Below are positions 1-5,260 of a stretch of 5,260 nt of DNA, piece after piece. Where the stretch lies: assembly GCA_031262125.1 (NCBI GenBank), contig JAISII010000064.1, positions 1 to 5,260 of the forward strand, written 5' to 3'. This stretch comes from Oscillospiraceae bacterium. GTDB taxonomy: Bacteria; Bacillota; Clostridia; Oscillospirales; Acutalibacteraceae. How positions within the stretch are numbered: position 1 is the first letter of the stretch; the number at the start of each line of letters is the position of its first letter. The translations under genes and the position numbers were made by a program. The notes beneath the pieces are model-generated. The model had not been told where the DNA came from. It ran no database searches and worked only from the letters and a program-made list of their open reading frames with translations.

Positions 1-1223
1 AGGTGCGGGTTTTGCCCTTTTTGGGTTAGTGCCGCCCGCTGTTTTACGCCAAAGCGGTGCTGCTCGTCGGTTATTACCAATGCAAGGTTTGCAAACTCGG
101 TGTCTTCTGTAAGCAAAGCATGTGTTCCTATTATAATATCAATTTCGCCCGAGTGCAAGCCTGTGCGGACTGAATCTTTAACTTTTTTAGGCATAGAACC
201 TGTGAGGATTGCAACTGTAATTCCAACAGGCTCCAGCAATTGTTTAAGCGAGTTAAAATGCTGAATTGCAAGCACCTCGGTTGGTGCCATAAACGCCGCC
301 TGAAAGCCGTTTTTAACCACATTATAGCACATTGCCGCCGCCACTGCGGTTTTGCCGCTGCCCACGTCGCCCTGTATAAGGCGGTTCATTGCACAGGGCT
401 TGTGCTGCATATCGTTGCAGCATTCGGCAATAACTCGCTGCTGTGCGTTTGTCAGCTTAAACGGCAGCATTTTTATAAACTCGTTTGTATAATCGTTACT
501 GATTTTTATGCCCGGTGCTGTTGCCCCGGCTTTTTTTATTTGCCGAAGCCCCAGGTTGAGCACCAGCAGTTCTTCAAACGCAAGGCGTTTGCGGGCTTGC
601 AGCTCGTCGCCGACTTTTTTGGGGAAGTGTATTTGCTGCAAAGCTTCTTTAAGCCCTATCAGCCCGTATTGTTCTCTGATTATATCGGGCAAAGTGTCTT
701 GCATAGTATCGGGCAGCATTGCAAGTGCGGTTTTAACCGCCGCAATTATTTGTTTGTTACTAAGCCCTGCCGTACCGGGGTAGAGCGGGACTATAACATT
801 CCGGTTATTGGGTAAAGCAAACTCGGGCGAGAGCATCTCGCACCCATATAGCTTGCGTGTAACCTTGCCGAAGAACAAATACTCTTCGTCGTATTTTAGC
901 ATATTTTTAATGTATTTGTTGTTAAAAAAGGTCAGCTCTATCACGCCACTTGCATCGCTTGCAGCTGTTTTGCTGACAAACCTTTGGCTCGTGCCTTTTA
1001 TGTAATTCTCGGAAAATGCCGAACAAATTTTTGCTTTTATGCAGCAAGTTTCGCCGTCTTGCAGCAGGGCAATTTCTTTAGGCGTGTTCCAAAAATTATA
1101 GGCACGAGGGAAAAAATACAAGAGGTCGCCGACAGTGGTAACGCCCAGCTTGTTAAACAAAACTGCACGTCTGTCGCCAACCCCGTTTATATTTGTAATT
1201 AATGTATTAAATAACGATGCCAT
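1..1223 (-). CDS. recG: ATP-dependent DNA helicase RecG, N-terminal 407 residues (3' end outside the window)
   Basis: RecG is a cytoplasmic superfamily 2 helicase that remodels stalled replication forks and branch-migrates Holliday junctions. I translated the reading frame by hand from ATG at 1223 to the window edge; it is open throughout. An N-terminal helix-hairpin-helix-like INGVGDRRA segment (residues about 13-21) leads into the OB-fold wedge domain, which includes VIELTFFNNKYI (about 94-105). The family signature YPGTAGLS follows at 148-155. Helicase domain 1 shows the Q-motif region LPFKLTNAQ (253-261), Walker A GDVGSGKT (285-292), motif Ia MAPTEVLA (312-319), GTHAL (366-370) and the motif II DEQHRFGVKQR (386-396). 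The protein stops at KGQNPH, just before the TATPIPRT motif III expected in this family. RecG is usually near 680 residues, so about 60% is present. The start lies 3 bases after the fakA stop and lacks a strong Shine-Dalgarno, which suggests translational coupling. Confidence 0.97.
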   Translation of the reverse strand, partial: MASLFNTLITNINGVGDRRAVLFNKLGVTTVGDLLYFFPRAYNFWNTPKEIALLQDGETCCIKAKICSAFSENYIKGTSQRFVSKTAASDASGVIELTFFNNKYIKNMLKYDEEYLFFGKVTRKLYGCEMLSPEFALPNNRNVIVPLYPGTAGLSNKQIIAAVKTALAMLPDTMQDTLPDIIREQYGLIGLKEALQQIHFPKKVGDELQARKRLAFEELLVLNLGLRQIKKAGATAPGIKISNDYTNEFIKMLPFKLTNAQQRVIAECCNDMQHKPCAMNRLIQGDVGSGKTAVAAAMCYNVVKNGFQAAFMAPTEVLAIQHFNSLKQLLEPVGITVAILTGSMPKKVKDSVRTGLHSGEIDIIIGTHALLTEDTEFANLALVITDEQHRFGVKQRAALTQKGQNPH

Positions 1224-1226
1224 AAA

Positions 1227-2900
1227 TTACTCTACGCTTAAAATATAATAATATACCGGCTGGTCGCCCTTAATTAAAGTAATATCGGCGTGTTCACCGT
1301 ATTTTTGCTCAAGGCTTTGTGCAACGCTCTCGGCTTCCTCAACAGGGGTACCCTCGCCGTAAATAAGTGTTACAAAGCTGGAGTTTTTGTTTATCATTGC
1401 TTTTGCTAAGCGGGTTATTGCTTTTTCGGTAGTCTTTTCGGAAATTGTCAGCTTGCCGTTTTGCAAAGCTATAATATCGCTCTCTTTTATTTTTTTGCCG
1501 CCAAACTCGCTATCTCGTGCAGCAAAGGTAACAAGCCCTGTTGCAACCGCCTGTGCTTGCTCGGTCATTGCCTCTTTGTTATCCTCGGGCGACAGCTCGC
1601 TGTCGAACACAAGCATAGCACTCAAGCCCTGCGGAATTGTTTTTGTGGGTACAATAATAACCTGACGGTCCTCGATTAGATTAACCGACTGTTCTGCTGC
1701 CATAATTATATTTTTATTGTTGGGGAACACATAAACAACCTTTGCGGGGGTTGCAAGCACTGCTTCGTAAATGTCTTTTGTGCTGGGGTTCATGCTCTGC
1801 CCGCCGCTAACAACATTTGCACAGCCCAACTCGGTAAACAGCTCGGCAAGCCCCTGCCCTGCTGCAACGGCAACAAACCCGAACTCTTCTGTCGGCTCTT
1901 GCGGACGCAGTTTGTCGCCCCTTGCTGCGGGGGATTTTGATTTTTGATTTGCCTCTTTGGCGTTTTTGTGCTGCTCTTTCATATTTTCTACCTTAACGGT
2001 AAGCAGCTGCCCATAAGCCAAAGCTTGTTGCAAAGCATTGCCGGGTTGCTCGGTGTGAACATGAACCTTTATAATTTCGTCATCCTCAACCAAAACAACG
2101 CAATCGCCAATTGTTTCTAAAAATTTTCTTAAATCCTGCGGGTCGATTGCTACCTCGGTATCTCGCCCAACTATAAACTCGGTGCAATAGGTAAAGCGGA
2201 TGTCGTCATCAAACTCTGCCGCTGCACTTCTAAAATCATCTTCTTCATTGTTATTATCATCAAGCTCGCCGTCTTGTGTACGATCGGCAACAATACCGTC
2301 TTTAAACACCGACAGCATACCCTCAAAAATTGTGCAAAGCCCTTTGCCGCCTGCGTCAACAACTCCGGCTTTTTTTAAAACGGGGAGCTGGTTTGGTGTA
2401 TCGGCAAGTGCTTCATTTGCAGCATCAACAATAATCTGCCAAATTTTAACAAGGTCGTCGGTCTCTGCCAGAGCTTTTTTGCTTTCTTCATAGGCAACCC
2501 TTGCAACGGTTAAGATTGTACCCTCGGTCGGCTTCATAACCGCACTGTAGGCGGCTTCTACGCCCAAGCCCAGCGCTTCTGTCATATCTTTGCCGGTAAC
2601 ATCTGCTTTGCCTTGCAGCCCTTTAGAAAATCCACGGAACAAAATGGACAAAATAACACCGCTGTTGCCCCTTGCCCCACGCAGCATTGCAGATGCAGCA
2701 ATTTTGGCAACTTCGCCCGCATTGTCGGAGTTGGTTTTGTTAAGCTCACGCACCGCCGCCTCGATAGTCATAGACATATTGGTGCCTGTGTCGCCGTCCG
2801 GCACGGGAAAAATATTAAGGTCGTTAATACGATTTTTTTGCGAAATAATTTTGTTTGCACCCGAAATTATAGCTTGCTTCAGCATTTCTCCGTTAGCCAA
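1227..2900 (-). CDS. fakA: Fatty acid kinase ATP-binding subunit FakA (DAK2 domain protein, YloV family)
   Basis: This complete 557-residue protein matches the length of Bacillus YloV and staphylococcal FakA (about 550). FakA phosphorylates fatty acids carried by FakB (DegV family), feeding exogenous fatty acids into phospholipid synthesis through PlsX/PlsY; no fakB lies in the window. The N-terminal DAK2-type kinase domain (about 1-200) carries LNIFPVPDGDTGTNMS (28-43) with metal-binding acids D35 and D37, RGARGNSGVILS (74-85) and the AGVVDAGGKGL turn (178-188). A middle domain (about 234-310) has YCTEF (C239) and KVHVHT (H280, H282), the Cys-His-His set I recall as a zinc site in FakA. The C-terminal DegV-like domain (about 340-557) includes GGQSMNPST (366-374) and VFPNNKN (391-397). 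The start is TTG, with AAAGGA 9 bases upstream; translation from there gives the family-like N-terminus ANGEMLKQAIISGAN. An acidic linker (about 206-233) and a basic one (about 311-336) separate the domains. Confidence 0.95.
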   Translation of the reverse strand: MANGEMLKQAIISGANKIISQKNRINDLNIFPVPDGDTGTNMSMTIEAAVRELNKTNSDNAGEVAKIAASAMLRGARGNSGVILSILFRGFSKGLQGKADVTGKDMTEALGLGVEAAYSAVMKPTEGTILTVARVAYEESKKALAETDDLVKIWQIIVDAANEALADTPNQLPVLKKAGVVDAGGKGLCTIFEGMLSVFKDGIVADRTQDGELDDNNNEEDDFRSAAAEFDDDIRFTYCTEFIVGRDTEVAIDPQDLRKFLETIGDCVVLVEDDEIIKVHVHTEQPGNALQQALAYGQLLTVKVENMKEQHKNAKEANQKSKSPAARGDKLRPQEPTEEFGFVAVAAGQGLAELFTELGCANVVSGGQSMNPSTKDIYEAVLATPAKVVYVFPNNKNIIMAAEQSVNLIEDRQVIIVPTKTIPQGLSAMLVFDSELSPEDNKEAMTEQAQAVATGLVTFAARDSEFGGKKIKESDIIALQNGKLTISEKTTEKAITRLAKAMINKNSSFVTLIYGEGTPVEEAESVAQSLEQKYGEHADITLIKGDQPVYYYILSVE

Positions 2901-2909
2901 AAAAACACA

Positions 2910-2915
2910 TCCTTT
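2910..2915 (-). promoter_or_regulatory. Ribosome binding site of fakA, deciding a TTG start
   Basis: AAAGGA lies 9 bases before the TTG codon at 2900-2898. The spacer contains five bases of a seven-T run (2905-2899) whose last two bases form the TT of the start codon. An ATG at 2910-2908 overlaps the Shine-Dalgarno itself and opens only a five-codon frame ending at TAA, so it is unlikely to be the start. The next in-frame ATG (codon 6) has GGAG only two bases away and would remove the conserved first residues. Confidence 0.6.
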
Positions 2916-2930
2916 AAAACTTAATTTTAA

Positions 2931-2960
2931 ATTATCTTTTTTGTTAAAATTTATTGTTAA
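2931..2960 (-). promoter_or_regulatory. Candidate sigma-A promoter for fakA-recG
   Basis: Reading the minus strand, a -35 box TTAACA (2960-2955, 5/6 to consensus) and a -10 box GATAAT (2936-2931, 5/6) are 18 bases apart. Transcription would begin near 2924 and give a leader of about 24 bases that includes the fakA ribosome binding site. The region is very AT-rich, so chance matches are easier here. The -35 box overlaps one flank of the hairpin at 2957-2978. Confidence 0.45.
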
Positions 2961-2978
2961 CCCAAAGCTTTGGGGTAA
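2957..2978 (-). terminator. Hairpin downstream of ymdB, possible weak terminator
   Basis: A perfect 14-base palindrome, CCCAAAGCTTTGGG (2961-2974), is extended on both sides by three more A-T pairs after one mismatch, about 20 bases past the ymdB stop. Its position fits a terminator. On the minus strand, however, it is followed by ACAATAAATTTT rather than a clean T-run, so intrinsic termination would be inefficient. It may instead be an operator, because it touches the candidate -35 box of fakA. Confidence 0.35.
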
Positions 2979-2997
2979 AACCGCTTTTTTACTAATA

Positions 2998-3780
2998 TCA
3001 GTATCTAAACCGCATTATATCAATAGTCTTGCCTGTTTTTTCGTCGATATTTAGGCACACGCCCTCAATTTTGCACTCGCCGCTTGCCAAAGTGTAGCGA
3101 ATTGGCAGCTTGGTTTTTAGCCTTTTAATCGAGATTTCGGGTTTAACTCCCAAAACCGAACGAATAGGTCCTGTCATACCTAAATCGGTAATATAAGCAG
3201 TGCCGTTTTCTAAAATTGTATCGTCGGCGGTTTGCACGTGTGTGTGTGTGCCCACCACTGCCGACACCTTGCCGTCGAGCATATAGCCCATTGCAAGTTT
3301 CTCGCTTGTGGCTTCGGCATGGAAGTCGATTATCTTAATGGCTGCATCTGCAACCTCAGGGATTTTTAAAACCTCGTCGGCTGCTTCAAAAGGGCACGCA
3401 ATGCCTGCCTTCATACCGTAATTGCCAAGCAGGTTAATCACCGCAACACGGCAACGCAGCATATCAACAATTGCATAACCACGCCCCGGTGTTGTGCCGT
3501 TTGGGTAATTAAAAGGTCGCACCAAATTGCTTTGCGTATTGTCAATATACTCATACGATTCGGGTCTGCCGAACGCATGGTTGCCCAAGGTTATAACATC
3601 CACGCCGCTGCCGAAGATATGCTCGGCCTGCACTTTTGTTATGCCGTTGCCGTCGCAGGCGTTTTCTCCGTTGGCAATAACCAAATCGGCATTAAGTTCG
3701 CTTTTTATGCTGTGCAGCTTTTTGCGTAAAATATCGCAGCCAATCTGCCCCACAACATCGCCAATACAAATAATGTTCAC
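2998..3780 (-). CDS. ymdB: YmdB-family metallophosphoesterase (TIGR00282 type), probable 2',3'-cyclic nucleotide phosphodiesterase
   Basis: The product has 260 residues from a GTG start, against 264 in B. subtilis YmdB, which hydrolyses 2',3'-cAMP and affects biofilm and motility gene expression. Reading from this GTG, the metal-site residues fall at D8 (IGDVVG), E39-N40 (NGENA), N67-H68 (LGNHAFG), H154 (DFHAEATSEK), H179 and H181 (GTHTHVQTAD). The first five positions equal those I recall for B. subtilis YmdB. The tail motif YITDLGMTGP is also present. The frame stays open upstream to ATG 3789 and TTG 3861. The GTG is preferred because GGA sits 8 bases before it and because family members begin M-x-I-L-x-IGDVVG. 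ATG 3789 has only ACCCGGTTTGG before it, and TTG 3861 would leave almost no leader. A consensus promoter lies upstream. NHAFGRPE replaces the NHTWDKKE seen in Bacillus. The usual neighbour rny is absent. Confidence 0.94.
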   Translation of the reverse strand: MNIICIGDVVGQIGCDILRKKLHSIKSELNADLVIANGENACDGNGITKVQAEHIFGSGVDVITLGNHAFGRPESYEYIDNTQSNLVRPFNYPNGTTPGRGYAIVDMLRCRVAVINLLGNYGMKAGIACPFEAADEVLKIPEVADAAIKIIDFHAEATSEKLAMGYMLDGKVSAVVGTHTHVQTADDTILENGTAYITDLGMTGPIRSVLGVKPEISIKRLKTKLPIRYTLASGECKIEGVCLNIDEKTGKTIDIMRFRY

Positions 3781-3788
3781 ACAATTCA

Positions 3789-3791
3789 TCC
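3789..3791 (-). promoter_or_regulatory. Short Shine-Dalgarno (GGA) supporting the ymdB GTG start
   Basis: On the minus strand GGA (3791-3789) lies 8 bases before GTG at 3780-3778. Its A is also the first base of the in-frame ATG at 3789, so both cannot use it equally. The match to the anti-Shine-Dalgarno is short, so this site alone is weak evidence; the start choice rests mainly on family alignment. Confidence 0.4.
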
Positions 3792-3797
3792 AAACCG

Positions 3798-3867
3798 GGT
3801 AATTTTTATTAGCCGCAACAGCTTTTAAGCATAAGTCGCTAAAATCAAAAAAGAGCCACAAATTACC
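3798..3867 (-). promoter_or_regulatory. Possible structured 5' leader of ymdB
   Basis: The predicted transcript begins near 3874 and has about 94 bases before the GTG start. Within it GGUAAUUU (3867-3860) is perfectly complementary to AAAUUACC (3805-3798), forming an 8-pair closing stem. An inner stem pairs UUAGC (3842-3838) with GCUAA (3813-3809) and is topped by GCUUAAAAGC (3830-3821). A U-rich single strand lies on the 5' side of the inner stem. I do not recognise a known riboswitch class, and AT-rich DNA forms such pairings by chance, so function is unproven. Confidence 0.35.
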
Positions 3868-3880
3868 TATTATGGATAAT

Positions 3881-3909
3881 ATTATATATTAATTACTTTG
3901 AATTGTCAA
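3881..3909 (-). promoter_or_regulatory. Consensus sigma-A promoter upstream of ymdB
   Basis: On the minus strand TTGACA (3909-3904) and TATAAT (3886-3881) both match the consensus at 6/6 and are separated by exactly 17 bases. Transcription should start near 3874. The site lies 44 bases after the yqfD stop and points at ymdB, so ymdB can be expressed independently of the sporulation gene upstream. Confidence 0.85.
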
Positions 3910-3915
3910 ACAATT
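3901..3915. repeat. Palindrome covering the ymdB -35 box, possible operator
   Basis: AATTGT and ACAATT are inverted around a three-base centre, and the minus-strand -35 hexamer TTGACA lies inside this 15-base element. A dyad over a -35 box is a common place for a repressor to bind. The arms are only six AT-rich pairs, so chance is possible. No regulator gene is visible in the window. Confidence 0.4.
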
Positions 3916-3947
3916 TACAATTTATACATTTTGTATTTTTGTAAATT
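3912..3947. repeat. Long AT-rich hairpin between yqfD and the ymdB promoter
   Basis: AATTTACAA (3912-3920) and TTGTAAATT (3939-3947) are perfect nine-base inverted repeats. Between them ATACA (3924-3928) and TGTAT (3932-3936) form a second, inner inverted pair around TTT. The element starts 5 bases after the yqfD stop codon and overlaps the palindrome at 3901-3915. It contains almost no G or C and is not followed by a T-run, so it is a poor intrinsic terminator. It could stabilise the yqfD transcript's 3' end or act as an upstream regulatory site. Confidence 0.5.
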
Positions 3948-3952
3948 AGCGG

Positions 3953-5122
3953 TCAGCTCATATATTTTTTAACTGCAATATCTTCCTCCAGAGTATACTT
4001 TACCTTACAAATCAGCTTTTGCCCGTCGTCGGTGTAGTTTATCTCTCGCATCGCAACGGTTGCTTTTGGCAAAGCCATAGCCTCATAAACCGCCATTTTT
4101 TTAATTATTGCACGTTCGGCTTGCTTTTTGCTGAACTTTAGCACCGAATTTTTATACTGAATGTTATTTTCTTTTATTAACCCTACGGGCAAAATTGCCG
4201 AATCGGTTTTTAACATTTCTTTGCTGTACTGTTTGTAATAATCGCCAGTGGGCAAAAAAGCAGGCGACAGCGGAAAACTGAACGACAGAATTTGCACATT
4301 GCTTCGCTCTATCTCCTCCCCCGTCGGGGTTTTTAATGTCATGCTATAGGGCTGCACAAACTCTTGCGTTAAATAGGTTTTTGCAATGACCGTGCCTTCG
4401 CTGCTGACATATTGCACCGTACCCTCTGCGGTAGGCACCTCGCAGTTAACAAGCAACTGCCCCTTTGTAACAGCATAGCCGGGCATTACAACAACCCTGC
4501 CCGAAGTTATCGTCATATGCTCAATTACGCCGTCTTTTTTTGCAACAATGTTTGCGGGGGTGCTTTCGGTTTTGCTTTTTGGAATTTGTGCTTTTTCTTT
4601 AATTTCCACATTGGCAACACTACCCTCAAGATTAATCGAAATCCAGCCAATCTGCGGCTCTTTAAGCATTATTGTCCTCTCGATTTCGGATATATTAAGG
4701 TCGCCGCTTTTAACCCCTGCATAAACACCGTTGGCGTTAAGCAGCTGCGTTACCGTGGTGTAGCTTAGTTCGTTTAAACCATTAATATTTACCGCCCAAA
4801 TATGGCTGCCCAAAACGGCAATTATTACAAAAAAAAGTGCTGCACCAATCGGCACCCCCAAGCGATGACGATGACTGCGTAAAAAGAACGGCAACCCCAC
4901 CTTTTGAGTTATGTGCGGACGCACGCCCGATTTTTTTGCAAGCGGGCGTATGCTTTTATAGTCGGCAATTCTCATTTTGCCGCTAAGGCACTTTTGCTGA
5001 GATTTCAGCTCCCAAACGGCAACGCCCCTGTTTACGGTCAGGTTTATAAACCGTTCCGGGAACTTGCCTGTCGCTTCGAACTCAACATAGCCCTTAAACC
5101 ATTTTAAAAAATTAAGCAGCAT
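3953..5122 (-). CDS. yqfD: Sporulation protein YqfD
   Basis: This complete 389-residue protein is close to the usual YqfD length of about 400. YqfD is a membrane protein of spore formers, made in the mother cell under sigma-E in Bacillus; its biochemical role is not settled. The N-terminal part (1-85) carries family motifs GYVEFEATGKFPERFINL (11-28), RGVAVW (32-37), the IRPLAKKSG segment (58-66) and KVGLPF (74-79). A basic stretch, LRSHRHR, precedes one hydrophobic segment (about 89-111), suggesting a short cytoplasmic N-terminus and a large outer domain. Next come a POTRA/FtsQ-like region (about 112-178) with INLEGSVANVEIKEK, and a glycine-rich beta region (about 191-229: KKDGVIEH, VTKGQLLVN) resembling membrane-fusion-type hinges. 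The ATG at 5122 has GAGGT 7 bases upstream. The expected small partner gene yqfC is not visible in the 138 bases upstream, and phoH does not follow. Confidence 0.92.
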   Translation of the reverse strand: MLLNFLKWFKGYVEFEATGKFPERFINLTVNRGVAVWELKSQQKCLSGKMRIADYKSIRPLAKKSGVRPHITQKVGLPFFLRSHRHRLGVPIGAALFFVIIAVLGSHIWAVNINGLNELSYTTVTQLLNANGVYAGVKSGDLNISEIERTIMLKEPQIGWISINLEGSVANVEIKEKAQIPKSKTESTPANIVAKKDGVIEHMTITSGRVVVMPGYAVTKGQLLVNCEVPTAEGTVQYVSSEGTVIAKTYLTQEFVQPYSMTLKTPTGEEIERSNVQILSFSFPLSPAFLPTGDYYKQYSKEMLKTDSAILPVGLIKENNIQYKNSVLKFSKKQAERAIIKKMAVYEAMALPKATVAMREINYTDDGQKLICKVKYTLEEDIAVKKYMS

Positions 5123-5129
5123 ACTTTTT

Positions 5130-5134
5130 ACCTC
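5130..5134 (-). promoter_or_regulatory. Ribosome binding site of yqfD
   Basis: GAGGT lies 7 bases before the ATG at 5122-5120 on the minus strand. It is the clearest Shine-Dalgarno in the window and fixes the yqfD start, which also gives the expected family N-terminus. Confidence 0.75.
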
Positions 5135-5196
5135 GATTTTAATAAATAAGAAATAATAATGCAGAATGCTCGTCGCAACACGCCCTTTTGAGCTTG

Positions 5197-5217
5197 TTTT
5201 TGCACTTTGTGCAAAAA
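5197..5217. repeat. Perfect 9-base inverted repeat upstream of yqfD
   Basis: TTTTTGCAC and GTGCAAAAA flank a three-base centre; flanking AGC/GCT bases (5191-5193, 5218-5220) extend the symmetry imperfectly to 30 bases. It lies 75 bases or more upstream of the yqfD start. Read as RNA on the minus strand, the U-run is on the 5' side of the stem, which is not the layout of an intrinsic terminator for an upstream gene. It may be a regulatory dyad or part of a dispersed intergenic repeat. Confidence 0.5.
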
Positions 5218-5260
5218 GCTACGCTTTACGGTTGGTTGCTCCTCTTTGCAAAATGAAACA

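Larger units (their letters stand above)
5123..5260. other. Non-coding stretch upstream of yqfD
   Basis: These 138 bases contain the inverted repeat at 5197-5217 and the yqfD ribosome binding site. No convincing promoter of sigma-A or sigma-E type was found. One minus-strand frame is open for 43 codons from the window edge to a stop at 5130-5128, but its product does not resemble YqfC or any family I recognise. It has no clear start inside the window. The sequence is less AT-rich than the other spacers, except for its last 30 bases before yqfD. Confidence 0.4.

Noticed and set aside
240..815. Open plus-strand frame of 191 codons
   Set aside because: It lies entirely antisense to recG, whose minus-strand translation carries all the expected helicase motifs. 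The plus-strand product is Cys/His-rich with no recognisable domain.
2957..2978. Strong intrinsic terminator after ymdB
   Set aside because: The hairpin is real, but no T-run follows on the transcribed strand, so it is listed only as a weak or possible terminator.
2590..3054. Plus-strand frame of 154 codons across the fakA start and the ymdB-fakA spacer
   Set aside because: It is antisense to the conserved start of fakA and the end of ymdB. It has no ribosome site, and its Ser/Pro/Leu-rich product looks like a complement artefact.
3798..3867. A known riboswitch class in the ymdB leader
   Set aside because: No consensus core of any class I can recall (for example preQ1, SAM or c-di-GMP) is visible, so it is reported only as a possible structure.
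4412..4768. Plus-strand frame of 118 codons inside yqfD
   Set aside because: It is antisense to a conserved part of yqfD and has no domain or ribosome site.
5128..5260. Minus-strand frame of 43 codons ending 5 bases before the yqfD start, considered as the end of yqfC
   Set aside because: The spacing is right for a yqfC-yqfD operon, but the residues do not resemble the YqfC C-terminus, and a palindrome runs through it. The window edge prevents a firm test.
1..5260. CRISPR array, insertion sequence, tRNA or rRNA
   Set aside because: No regularly spaced repeats, transposase fragments, terminal inverted repeats of insertion-sequence type, or tRNA/rRNA-like segments were seen on either strand.

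Overview
The window holds part of a chromosome from a spore-forming Bacillota, most likely of class Clostridia. This is inferred from a YqfD sporulation protein beside YmdB, FakA and RecG of Gram-positive type, AT-rich spacers, and TTG/GTG starts. No genus can be named from the sequence alone. All four genes lie on the minus strand, so transcription runs from high to low coordinates, and no plus-strand gene is supported.

Layout in transcription order: (1) 5260-5123, a non-coding stretch with a perfect hairpin palindrome; (2) yqfD, a complete sporulation membrane protein, 5122-3953; (3) a 172-base control region, 3952-3781, with AT-rich palindromes, a consensus sigma-A promoter (TTGACA, 17-base spacer, TATAAT) and a potentially folded leader; (4) ymdB, a metallophosphoesterase, 3780-2998; (5) a 97-base spacer with a hairpin and a probable weaker promoter; (6) fakA (yloV), the fatty acid kinase ATP-binding subunit, 2900-1227; (7) recG, the branch-migrating helicase, starting 3 bases after the fakA stop and cut by the window edge at base 1 after 407 codons.

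The genes do not form one pathway. fakA-recG is a tight pair, probably translationally coupled. ymdB appears to have its own strong promoter, and yqfD is probably a separate unit expressed during sporulation. The usual partners of these genes in Bacillus (yqfC/phoH with yqfD, rny with ymdB, the asp23-like yloU before yloV) are not seen here.

No undescribed multi-gene system was found. The stretches most worth a second look are the non-coding ones: the ymdB promoter set among nested palindromes, its possible structured leader, and the palindrome-bearing segment upstream of yqfD.
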